From: Lacibacter sp. H375
GTDB lineage: Bacteria; Bacteroidota; Bacteroidia; Chitinophagales; Chitinophagaceae
Length of the DNA: 64,000 nucleotides
Direction of reading: 5' to 3'
NCBI RefSeq assembly: GCF_037892425.1
Contig: NZ_JBBKTT010000001.1
Coordinates: 2,480,001 to 2,544,000, forward strand
The notes beneath the pieces were generated by a model. It was not told the DNA's origin, searched no databases, and saw only the letters and a list, made by a program, of their open reading frames with translations. This document shows, piece by piece, positions 44,148-51,975 of the stretch. The translations under genes and the position numbers were made by a program. How positions within the stretch are numbered: the stretch's first letter is position 1; each line of letters starts with the position of its first letter.

Positions 44148-45689
44148 ATGGACCATTTACATTTTATTGATTATTTCATCATCCTTGTTGTACTGGGAGT
44201 CACACTTTATCTCGGCTTCCGGTTTGCAAACAGGCAAAACACAACCGAGAAATTTTTTCTTTCAAAAGGAAACTTTCCTTCATGGGCATTGGGTCTTTCA
44301 TTACTTTCTACACTCATCAGCAGTGTAACCTTTCTTGGGTACCCTGCACAAGGTTATGCAAGCAACTGGATCTTATTGGTACAAGGGTTAATGGTGCCCA
44401 TCGTTTTGCTGGGAACCATCTGGTTTATTGTGCCACTCTTTCGCAAAGTAATTGGTCTTAGTACTTACGAATATTTTGAAAAACGTTTTGGCGGCTTTGC
44501 ACGTTATTATAGTTCCTCTTCTTTTATTATTCGCCAGTTTGCTGGCATGGGCACAGTATTGTTTTTAATTGCAGTGGCCATTCATGAAATGACAAACATC
44601 AGTCCGTTCATTATTCTTGCAGTAGTTGGGTTCGTATTGGTGATGGTGAATTTAAAAGGGGGGATGCAGGCCGTTATCTGGCTCGATGTGTTCCAGGGGT
44701 TCATGTTATTCGCCAGTGGTATCATTTGCTTGGTGGTAATTTTATTATCTATCAAAGGCGGCATACCAGAAGCAATAAAGGTTGCAACAGAAAATAACCG
44801 CACAGGTTTTGGTCCATACGATTTTAAGTTTACAGAACTTACATTGGTTGTGATGATCATCAACGGATCGTTTTATGCTATTCAGAAATACGGAACCGAT
44901 CAAACAGTTGTGCAACGTTATCTCACTGCAAAAACAGATAAGGCTGCAGAGAAAGCATCGTTGCTTGGCATCTCACTCACAGTTCCTATCTGGACCATCT
45001 TTATGTTTATCGGTACAGCGTTGTTTGTTTTTTATAAACAGAATCCATTACCTGATGGTATGAAAGCAGAAGCAGTGTTCCCGCATTTTATTATGACACA
45101 GTTGCCAACAGGTGTCATTGGTTTTATTGTGGCTGCATTGATATCGGCGGCTATCTGTAGTCTTAGTGCCGATCTTAATTCGCTTGCTGCTGTTGGCATG
45201 GAAGATTATTATAAGAAGCTTCGTCCGGGTAAAACAGATCAGCAATATCTCTACACCAGTAAGGCCTTTGTTGTGTTTTCGGGTTTGTTATCCATTGCCA
45301 TCGGTGCATTTTATTTGCTGGCAGGTAACGAAGGTGTGCTTGGTGTTATCTTCACCATCTATGCAATTTTTTCCGGTGGCATCGTTGGTATTTTTCTTTT
45401 GGGTTTGTTTAGTGCAAGAGCCAATCGCCAAGGTGTCAACATTGGTATCATCACCTGTATTTTGTTTACGGCATGGGCCTTTCTCACAAGCACTCCCGTT
45501 GGTGTAAAGAATCCCAAATTCTTACTCGATTTAGGTAATTTTAATTTCACACATCACAAACTCATGTTGGGTGTTTACAGTCATCTCGTCGTGATTGTGG
45601 TGGGATATATCGCCAGTTTATTTTTCCCGAAACCTGTACTCGAACCAAATTTGTTGTACAGTAGTTGGAAAGCAAACAGGCATCTTTAA
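44148..45689 (+). CDS. Sodium:solute symporter (SSS family), second
   Basis: 513 residues from the ATG at 44148 (MDHLHFIDYF); a GTG at 44124 falls inside repeat-like DNA. It has about 13-14 transmembrane helices with the same SSS landmarks as the symporter at 37192: NFPSWALGLSLLSTLISSVTFLG, GLSTYEYFEKRFGGFARYY and the sodium-site helix LISAAICSLSADLNSLAAV. It is nevertheless clearly diverged from it. It probably imports the acid sugar used by the aldolase/PdxA/kinase operon, since it is the only transporter in that block. It could also be a sialic-acid-like (Kdo) permease, as some SSS members are. Confidence 0.93.
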   Translation: MDHLHFIDYFIILVVLGVTLYLGFRFANRQNTTEKFFLSKGNFPSWALGLSLLSTLISSVTFLGYPAQGYASNWILLVQGLMVPIVLLGTIWFIVPLFRKVIGLSTYEYFEKRFGGFARYYSSSSFIIRQFAGMGTVLFLIAVAIHEMTNISPFIILAVVGFVLVMVNLKGGMQAVIWLDVFQGFMLFASGIICLVVILLSIKGGIPEAIKVATENNRTGFGPYDFKFTELTLVVMIINGSFYAIQKYGTDQTVVQRYLTAKTDKAAEKASLLGISLTVPIWTIFMFIGTALFVFYKQNPLPDGMKAEAVFPHFIMTQLPTGVIGFIVAALISAAICSLSADLNSLAAVGMEDYYKKLRPGKTDQQYLYTSKAFVVFSGLLSIAIGAFYLLAGNEGVLGVIFTIYAIFSGGIVGIFLLGLFSARANRQGVNIGIITCILFTAWAFLTSTPVGVKNPKFLLDLGNFNFTHHKLMLGVYSHLVVIVVGYIASLFFPKPVLEPNLLYSSWKANRHL

Positions 45690-45741
45690 ATGGATAATTA
45701 TGAAAATGATAGTTGATAATGTTACCAACAAGAGTACTTCT

Positions 45742-48033
45742 ATGATACTTTTGTTGCGTCGCACTCTTGTACATTCTGTTCAGCATTCAGCAGTGAAAGC
45801 ACAACCTGCCTTTGCACCTTTGCGCCTTTGCGTGAAACCCTTCGTGCTTCTCTGTGCCTTCGTGTCTCTGTGGGTCAACTCAACTGCACAACTTAATACA
45901 GACAATCAATACAGCAAACCGTTAAAGGAAGTATTAAACGATGTGCAAAAGAAATACGGTGTTACCATCAAGTTTGTTGACAGCATGGTGAAAGGTAAAA
46001 CCGTTACCTATGCAGAATGGAAGTATCGTCCCGATGTAGAAGTAACGCTTGATAACATTCTGAAGCCACTCGAATTAAAAGTAAAGAAAGAAAAAGACAA
46101 GCAATACAAACTGAGTGCATACGAATATTACCGCTGGCCTGTAGAAGAAGGTTGGGCAGAAATGGATCGTATCGCTGCGCAATACAAAACAGTGGAAGAG
46201 TGGGAGAAACGAAAAGCAGAGTTAAAACCCTGTTTAAAAGAAGCATTGCAGTTAGATCATTTACCTGCTGCACCAAATAGTAAGCCGATCATCAATGCTA
46301 AACGCATCTTCGATGGTTACACTGTAGAAAATATCGCTATCGAAATTTTACCCGGTGTGTGGATCAACGGATCGTTGTACAAACCATTAAAGTACAAAGG
46401 TAAAATTCCTGTCATCTTAAATCCCGATGGACATTGGGAAAAACAACGTTACCGTGCCGATTGTCAATACCGTTGTGCAGCAATGGCAAAGATGGGCGCC
46501 ATGGCATTCAGTTACGATCTGTTTGCATGGGGCGAATCGTTACTGCAATTCAAAATCGAAGATCACCGCAGGAGTTTGGCTATGACCATACAGGCATTGG
46601 GTGCTATCCGCATTCTTGATTATTTACTGGCGCAGAAAGATGCCGACACAAATCGTGTAGCCATCACCGGTGGCTCAGGTGGCGGCAGTCATACTGTGCT
46701 GATGACGGCATTGGATGATCGTATTAAAGTATCTGCACCTGTTGTTTCCTTGTCATCTTATTTCTATGGTGGTTGTCCTTGTGAAAGCGGAATGAATATT
46801 CATGCTTGCGGGGGACGCACAAACAATGTAGAGATCGCTGCAATGGCAGCGCCTCGTCCGCAGTTGGTTGTAAGTGATGGCGGCGACTGGACAGATAAAA
46901 TGCCTGAACATGATTTTCCTTATCTGCAAACAATGTATAGCTGGTACAACAAAAAGGAAAATGTAACCAATGTACATCTTCCACAAGACAAACATGATTT
47001 CGGAATTACCAAACGTACACCGGTATATGAGTTCATGGCAAAACATCTTGGTTTAAATATTAAAGCCATCCAGGATGCAAATGGAAAAATAGATGAATCA
47101 AAAATTACCATCGAGCCGGAGAAGAGTTTGTATGTGTTTGGTGATAATGGAGAGAAACTACCTGCACATGCAGTAAAAGGGTTTGAAAATTTAGAAAGAG
47201 TATTTGCAGAAGAAATTGAAAAGGCGAGAACCAATCAACGCTATAAAATCGGTTTGATCGATTTGATGTTGCTCAAACGCCAGAAGCTTGGTGCTATCAC
47301 GCTTACAGCTGAATTAAAAGCTGATGGAGTCGAAGTGGATATGGGTGGATTGGGCAATCGTCCCACATTCGATAATCAATTGCTCATCGACAGTGTGCGT
47401 AATCAGTTCATCCAAACAGCCAAAGAAAACAACGTTGAGATATTCTGTTTGGCAATGACGGGTTACTATGCACAATCTTTTTGCGGACGAGCAGAATACA
47501 TCCGCAGCATTGAAGACTGTATCAAAACCATGAGTTTGATGAAGGTAAAACATGCATTCCTGCCATTGGGAGTACAATGCGATATCAAGAAGAATCCTGC
47601 CATTCGTGATTCGGTGATTGCACGTTTAAGAGTTGCAGGTAAGTTGGCTGAAGAAGCTGGTGTCATCATCGGTATTGAAACCTCACTCACTGCAAAGGAA
47701 GAAGTGGAGTTGCTGAAACAGATCGGCTCACCTGCCATCAAAATCTATTTCAACTTCTCCAATCCGCTCAAAGAAGGAAGAGACCTCATCAGCGAAATAA
47801 AAATTCTCGGCAAAGACCGCATCAGCATAATCCATGCTACCAACAAAGACAGTGTGTGGTTAGAGAACGATCCGCAAATAGACATGTACAAAGTGAAAAG
47901 TACATTAGATGAAATTGGCTGGAGCGGTTGGTTGGTGATTGAACGTAGTCGTGATGCAAAGAAACCTTCCGATACTAAGTTTAATTACGGAGCAAATACG
48001 GCTTATTTGAAGAAGGTTTTCCAAGGCGAGTAA
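45742..48033 (+). CDS. Three-domain exported protein: STN-like, alpha/beta-hydrolase esterase, xylose-isomerase-like TIM barrel
   Basis: 763 residues if started at the ATG at 45742; ATGs at 45700 and 45706 are also possible. The N-terminus is encoded by two repeat families and contains the hydrophobic core PFVLLCAFVSLWVNSTAQ, a likely signal peptide. Domain 1 (about 51-130, KPLKEVLNDVQKKYGVTIKF) resembles the STN/secretin short domain. Domain 2 (about 170-450) is an acetylxylan-esterase-type alpha/beta hydrolase with nucleophile S312 in ITGGSGGGSH, an acidic VSDGGDW segment and histidine in DKHDFG. Domain 3 (about 500-763) is an AP-endonuclease-2/xylose-isomerase-like barrel (IGIETSLTAKEEVELL, IHATNKDSVWLEN). 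The combination is unusual. A role in removing acyl groups and then converting a freed sugar is only a guess. Confidence 0.8.
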   Translation: MILLLRRTLVHSVQHSAVKAQPAFAPLRLCVKPFVLLCAFVSLWVNSTAQLNTDNQYSKPLKEVLNDVQKKYGVTIKFVDSMVKGKTVTYAEWKYRPDVEVTLDNILKPLELKVKKEKDKQYKLSAYEYYRWPVEEGWAEMDRIAAQYKTVEEWEKRKAELKPCLKEALQLDHLPAAPNSKPIINAKRIFDGYTVENIAIEILPGVWINGSLYKPLKYKGKIPVILNPDGHWEKQRYRADCQYRCAAMAKMGAMAFSYDLFAWGESLLQFKIEDHRRSLAMTIQALGAIRILDYLLAQKDADTNRVAITGGSGGGSHTVLMTALDDRIKVSAPVVSLSSYFYGGCPCESGMNIHACGGRTNNVEIAAMAAPRPQLVVSDGGDWTDKMPEHDFPYLQTMYSWYNKKENVTNVHLPQDKHDFGITKRTPVYEFMAKHLGLNIKAIQDANGKIDESKITIEPEKSLYVFGDNGEKLPAHAVKGFENLERVFAEEIEKARTNQRYKIGLIDLMLLKRQKLGAITLTAELKADGVEVDMGGLGNRPTFDNQLLIDSVRNQFIQTAKENNVEIFCLAMTGYYAQSFCGRAEYIRSIEDCIKTMSLMKVKHAFLPLGVQCDIKKNPAIRDSVIARLRVAGKLAEEAGVIIGIETSLTAKEEVELLKQIGSPAIKIYFNFSNPLKEGRDLISEIKILGKDRISIIHATNKDSVWLENDPQIDMYKVKSTLDEIGWSGWLVIERSRDAKKPSDTKFNYGANTAYLKKVFQGE
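45748..45788 (-). repeat. GAGTGCGACGCAAC repeat, copy 1 (reverse orientation)
   Basis: Read on the minus strand it contains ACAAGAGTGCGACGCAAC followed by AAAAG, matching 61716-61757 over about 40 bases with few differences. It lies inside the 5' coding end of the three-domain protein and encodes LLRRTLVHSVQHS. Confidence 0.75.
45809..45878. repeat. CACAGAG-type repeat, divergent, inside a signal-peptide code
   Basis: CTTTGCACCTTTGCGCCTTT with GCGTGAAA, then CTTCTCTGTGCCTTCGTGTC with TCTGTGGGT, are two right-arm-like units in tandem. They encode FAPLRLCVKPFVLLCAFVSL, which includes the hydrophobic signal core. Confidence 0.65.
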
Positions 48034-48044
48034 TACATTTAGCA

Positions 48045-48100
48045 GGGCGCTACCGGGCTGAATTGTTTTCTTCCAGCCTTGCCAACTTCCCGGCGAGCCC
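48045..48100 (+). terminator. Imperfect GC-rich hairpin after the three-domain protein gene
   Basis: GGGC (48045-48048) and CCGGG (48053-48057) can pair with CCCGG (48089-48093) and GCCC (48097-48100), leaving a loop of about 31 bases. No clear T-run follows. It may end the 38822-48033 operon before the next promoter, but the structure is weak. Confidence 0.3.
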
Positions 48101-48109
48101 CAAAACAGG

Positions 48110-48172
48110 AAAATCGTCCATCATTATAGCAAATACACACATTTTTAAGGGGCGCAAACAAGGGTACATTTA
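48110..48172 (+). promoter_or_regulatory. Promoter/operator copy 3 of the three-operon motif
   Basis: Blocks AAAATCGTCCATC plus ATAGCAAA (48110-48133), ACATTTTTAAGG (48139-48150) and GTACATTTA (48164-48172) match the copy at 7943-8004 nearly base for base, with one extra base in the last spacer. Transcription from here would give a leader of about 50 nt before the ATG at 48227. That leader holds a small hairpin (CCTGC 48185-48189 with GCAGG 48197-48201). Confidence 0.65.
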
Positions 48173-48226
48173 TCAGCGTAAAAGCCTGCTTTTGAGGCAG
48201 GTTAGAAAGCGCCAACTGTATTTGGA

Positions 48227-50731
48227 ATGAAACGATTGCACTCCTGCCTGTTTATCTGTTTTTTACTGGTTGCCCAATTTGTGGCAGCTGCAGAAATTTA
48301 TGTTTCCCCCAATGGTTCAGATCGCAACGATGGTTCAAAAGAAAAACCTTTTGCAACGCTCAACATGGCTTTGCGTAAAGCAAGAGAATTACGCCGTTTA
48401 AATGATGCAACGATCAGAGATGGTATTCATATTATTTTGCGTGGCGGCAATTACCAGGTATTGGAAACCATTGTCATCAGGCCGGAAGATAGCGGCACCC
48501 GTGAAAGCACCACGTTTATTGAAGCAGCTCCAAATGAAAACCCTGTTTTAAATGCTGGCGTACAAATCAGTAATTGGAAGAAAGTAACTGCTTCTGTCAA
48601 TGGCTTGCAGGCGAAGTATCAAAATAAAATTTGGATGGCGGATGTACCACAGTTAAACGGAAGCGATTTTAATTTTCGTCAGCTGTGGGTGAACGATGCT
48701 AAAGCGGTACGAGCTAAATCTTCCAATGGAGAAGTGATGCTGCGTATTTTAAACTGGAACAAAGCAGAAGCAGCTTGTGTAATACCAGCACTTCCATTTA
48801 TCAACTTAGAAAAAGCAAACGGTCTTGAATTATTTATTCATCAGTGGTGGGAGATCGCTAACCTGCGGGTGAAGAAAGTGCAGGTGATGGGCGACAGTAC
48901 AAAGTTGTTTTTTCATCAACCGGAAAGCAACATACAAAACGAACATCCCTGGCCTGCACCCTGGCTGAGTAAAGAAACCGGTAACTCTGCTTTTTATTTA
49001 ACCAATGCAATTCAGTTTTTAGATGAACCCGGCGAATGGTATTTAGACGTAGCGAATAAGAAAATTTATTACTGGCCACGCAGCAATGAAAATTTAGCAA
49101 CAGCAAAAGTGGTAGCGCCGTTTACAGAAACATTGATCAGCGTAGAAGGAACAATTGATAACCCGGTTAAGAATTTAGTGATTGATGGAATTTCATTTCA
49201 GCATACGGGTTGGCTGCGACCATCATTACAAGGACATGTGCCGCACCAGGTTGGTTTGTTTATGACAGAAGCATACCGATTAAAACCTGCAGGCACGAAA
49301 GAGAAACCGGGATTAGATAACCAGGCATGGGTTGGTCGACAAGCGGCAGCATTTGAATTGAGTTATGCCATTCGTACACGAATTAAAAATTGTTCTTTTC
49401 TTCATTTGGCAGCAACAGGTATTGATTTGAAAAAGGGGGTGCAGGATAACATGACGAAAGATAATTTGTTCAGCGATATTGGCGGTACGGCTATCCTCGC
49501 CGGTAATTATGGTGATGAAGGAAGAGAAATTCATTTGCCCTTTGATCCCAAAGATAACAGAGAGAAATGCGATGTGATTTTTATTGAAAATAATTTTATT
49601 ACAAATGCTACCAACGAAGATTGGGGCACTGTGGGTATTGGTTGTGGTTTTGTGAGCAGAACAAGTATCCGTCATAATGAAATTGAAAACGTATCGTACA
49701 GTGGTATCAGTTTAGGTTGGGGATGGTCATCTGAACAAAATATGATGAAGGACAACAGGATCGTTGCTAACAAGATTCATCATTACGGTAGATGGAATTA
49801 CGATTGTGCAGGCATTTATACTTTAAGTGCACAACCTGGTTCTGTTATCGAAGACAATTACATCGATAGTATTTATAAGTCACCTCTTGCTCACTTGCCA
49901 TCGCACTGGTTTTATATTTATACAGATGAAGGTTCATCGCATTTCACAGTAAAAAATAACTGGACACCCTCACAGAAATATTTACAGAATGCCAACGGTC
50001 CGGGCAATGTGTGGAGCAATAATGGTCCACAAGTGCATGACAGTGTAAAACAAAATGCCGGACTGGAAAAACGCTTTCAATATTTAACCGCTCACAAAAC
50101 TGCAAAGACAGGGGTTATCAACGAAGAGCATAACGAGGTGATTGAACTGGTTGTGAAAGAGGGCATGCAGTTGAATTTACTGAAGCTGAAAGAGCTGCTG
50201 GCAAAGAATAATATGGACAGCAATGCTATTTATCATTGGCAGAATCATTATGTCATCTTCGATAAAGTGCAGGACATCGGCGTGATGCAGGGAAGGATCG
50301 CCAATAATTTTCCGGAAGTAGAAGTAAGAGTGTACCATGACATGTTTTACGAATACAGCAAGAAAAAACATTGCATTGATAAAACAGTTGCGAAAGAATG
50401 GGAACATATCATCCTCACAGCAAATCTTGTGGCAGATGAAAAGTTACAGAAGGAATACCTGAACTATCACGCCACACAATTTGAAAAATGGCCGGAGATA
50501 TCCAAAGGATTTTGCAATGCCGACTTTCAGCAGTTGTTGTTGTTCAGGAATGGACGACAGTTGATGTTGGTGATCAGTATTCCAAAAGGAGAGAGTTTAG
50601 ATAAGCTCAATCCAAGAACAACAGCCAATAATCCACGGGTGGATGACTGGAATAAGATCATGAAGAAATACCAGGAAGGAATTAAAGGAACGAAGCAGGG
50701 CGAGACGTGGGTGTTCCTGGGAAAGTTATAA
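48227..50731 (+). CDS. Secreted beta-helix enzyme fused to an L-rhamnose mutarotase-like domain
   Basis: 834 residues; signal peptide ends VAAAE. The first ~610 residues start with IYVSPNGSDRNDGSKEKPFA, the usual opening of right-handed beta-helix glycosidases such as GH120 and related proteins. Many helix coils follow (KNLVIDGISFQHTGW, FIENNFITNA, SVIEDNYIDSI). The last ~100 residues (from about 733) look like the RhaM/DUF718 ferredoxin fold: LQKEYLNYHATQFEKWPEISKG, QQLLLFRNGRQLMLVISIPKG and DDWNKIMKKYQEGI. The segment before it (LLKLKELLAKNNMDSNAIYHW) links the two. RhaM flips the anomer of L-rhamnose. A fused hydrolase-mutarotase could supply beta-rhamnose or a similar sugar directly for uptake (inference). 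Confidence 0.82.
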   Translation: MKRLHSCLFICFLLVAQFVAAAEIYVSPNGSDRNDGSKEKPFATLNMALRKARELRRLNDATIRDGIHIILRGGNYQVLETIVIRPEDSGTRESTTFIEAAPNENPVLNAGVQISNWKKVTASVNGLQAKYQNKIWMADVPQLNGSDFNFRQLWVNDAKAVRAKSSNGEVMLRILNWNKAEAACVIPALPFINLEKANGLELFIHQWWEIANLRVKKVQVMGDSTKLFFHQPESNIQNEHPWPAPWLSKETGNSAFYLTNAIQFLDEPGEWYLDVANKKIYYWPRSNENLATAKVVAPFTETLISVEGTIDNPVKNLVIDGISFQHTGWLRPSLQGHVPHQVGLFMTEAYRLKPAGTKEKPGLDNQAWVGRQAAAFELSYAIRTRIKNCSFLHLAATGIDLKKGVQDNMTKDNLFSDIGGTAILAGNYGDEGREIHLPFDPKDNREKCDVIFIENNFITNATNEDWGTVGIGCGFVSRTSIRHNEIENVSYSGISLGWGWSSEQNMMKDNRIVANKIHHYGRWNYDCAGIYTLSAQPGSVIEDNYIDSIYKSPLAHLPSHWFYIYTDEGSSHFTVKNNWTPSQKYLQNANGPGNVWSNNGPQVHDSVKQNAGLEKRFQYLTAHKTAKTGVINEEHNEVIELVVKEGMQLNLLKLKELLAKNNMDSNAIYHWQNHYVIFDKVQDIGVMQGRIANNFPEVEVRVYHDMFYEYSKKKHCIDKTVAKEWEHIILTANLVADEKLQKEYLNYHATQFEKWPEISKGFCNADFQQLLLFRNGRQLMLVISIPKGESLDKLNPRTTANNPRVDDWNKIMKKYQEGIKGTKQGETWVFLGKL

Positions 50732-50762
50732 GTATTAAGTCATAAGTAAAATAGAAGTAAGA

Positions 50763-51842
50763 ATGTTGACTATCGGAATTTTAGGCGTTGGTGAAGGCCG
50801 CAGTACCATGAGTGCAGCTTTGCAAAGCAAAAAACTGCATCTCAAAATCATTTGCGATCGTAACGAAGAGTTATGCAAACAACGTTGCAAGGAATTTGAT
50901 TTTAATAGTTATACAATCAACTACGAAGATCTGCTTAACGATGCAGAGATCGACATCATTGCCATTTATACACCTGATCATTTGCATGCCGATCATATTA
51001 AACAGGCATTACTGCATGGTAAACATGTAGTATGCACCAAACCGTTTATTGATGATCTGAGTCGTGCAAAAGAATTACTGGAACTGCAACAGCAAACAGG
51101 TAAAAAAGTATTTGTGGGACAAAGCTCACGCTTCTTCGAACCATATAAACGTCAACGCAAAGATTTTGAAGCAGGAGAGATTGGTGAACTCATCACTATC
51201 GAAAGTCATTACAATGCAGATCATCGCTGGTTCCTCGAAAAGAAATGGGCGTTAGAAGATTCATTCAAATGGTTGTATGGTGGTTTAAGTCATCCTGTAG
51301 ATTTTATTCGTTGGTATTTACCAAACATTGAAGAAGTGATGGGTTATGGTATGATCAGCAGCAATGGAAAAACTGCAGGATTGAAAAATGAAGATACCAT
51401 GCACTTCATCTTCAAATCAACTGATGGACGAATTGCAAGAGTGAGCGGAAGTTACACAGGCCCAACGCAACCGACAAAACGTGACAGTGGGATGAGTTGT
51501 GTGCTGCGTGGTACATTAGGTGCTTCACAGGCCGATTATCATGAGCTGCGTTATTCCATCACCGACAAAACAGGCGAAGAAAAAATTATTCATTGGGGCG
51601 ACAGCACATTAAAATATTATTTCCGTTTCGAAGGGCAAAGTCATCATGCAGGTGAGTATCAAAACTATTTGGAATACTTCGCTGATTCTATTGAACAAAA
51701 CTTTACAGCTTATCCCAACATGCAGGAAGGAATTGGGACAGTGGCATTGTTGCAGGCAATGGATAAGAGTTTGAAAACAGGTATGCCGGTGAAGATCAAA
51801 GACATTTATCAGAACCATGATTTATTGGATTTGTGGGATTAA
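50763..51842 (+). CDS. Gfo/Idh/MocA-family oxidoreductase
   Basis: 359 residues, cytoplasmic, NAD(P)-dependent. The Rossmann start is TIGILGVGEGRST, followed by DIIAIYTPDHLHADHIKQAL and the catalytic-lysine motif HVVCTKPFID in place of the common EKP. The histidine of the second domain lies in GGLSHPVDFIRWYLP. Members oxidise sugars, inositols and sugar acids; D-apiose dehydrogenase of the oxidative apiose pathway belongs to this family. With the RuBisCO-like protein and DUF1537 kinase 8 kb downstream, that assignment is possible but unproven. The last codons (DLLDLWD) are encoded by one arm of a repeat hairpin. Confidence 0.92.
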   Translation: MLTIGILGVGEGRSTMSAALQSKKLHLKIICDRNEELCKQRCKEFDFNSYTINYEDLLNDAEIDIIAIYTPDHLHADHIKQALLHGKHVVCTKPFIDDLSRAKELLELQQQTGKKVFVGQSSRFFEPYKRQRKDFEAGEIGELITIESHYNADHRWFLEKKWALEDSFKWLYGGLSHPVDFIRWYLPNIEEVMGYGMISSNGKTAGLKNEDTMHFIFKSTDGRIARVSGSYTGPTQPTKRDSGMSCVLRGTLGASQADYHELRYSITDKTGEEKIIHWGDSTLKYYFRFEGQSHHAGEYQNYLEYFADSIEQNFTAYPNMQEGIGTVALLQAMDKSLKTGMPVKIKDIYQNHDLLDLWD

Positions 51843-51892
51843 AAGGAATTAAATCCTATAAATCAAAATCATCCCATGAATCCCGGTTCAGA
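51819..51892. repeat. AATCCTATAAATC / CATCCCATGAATCCCGG dispersed repeat
   Basis: GATTTATTGGATTT (51819-51832) pairs with AAATCCTATAAATC (51851-51864) with one mismatch. The attached tail ATCATCCCATGAATCCCGG is a Bacteroidota-type repeat I have seen elsewhere. The left arm forms the end of the Gfo/Idh coding sequence. The rest of the 133-nt gap to the next gene is A-rich with no clear feature. Confidence 0.6.
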
Positions 51893-51975
51893 TAATTGAT
51901 GAATAGATAACAAGACGATGAAGTGAGTGAGACAACAAAGATGCTATAAGCACTAAAGCAGGTAACAAAAAATAA

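Noticed and set aside
50732-50762. Further repeat family in TTATAAGTATTAAGTCATAAG
   Set aside because: Simple A/T-rich short direct repeat in a 31-nt gap; no second copy found in the window.
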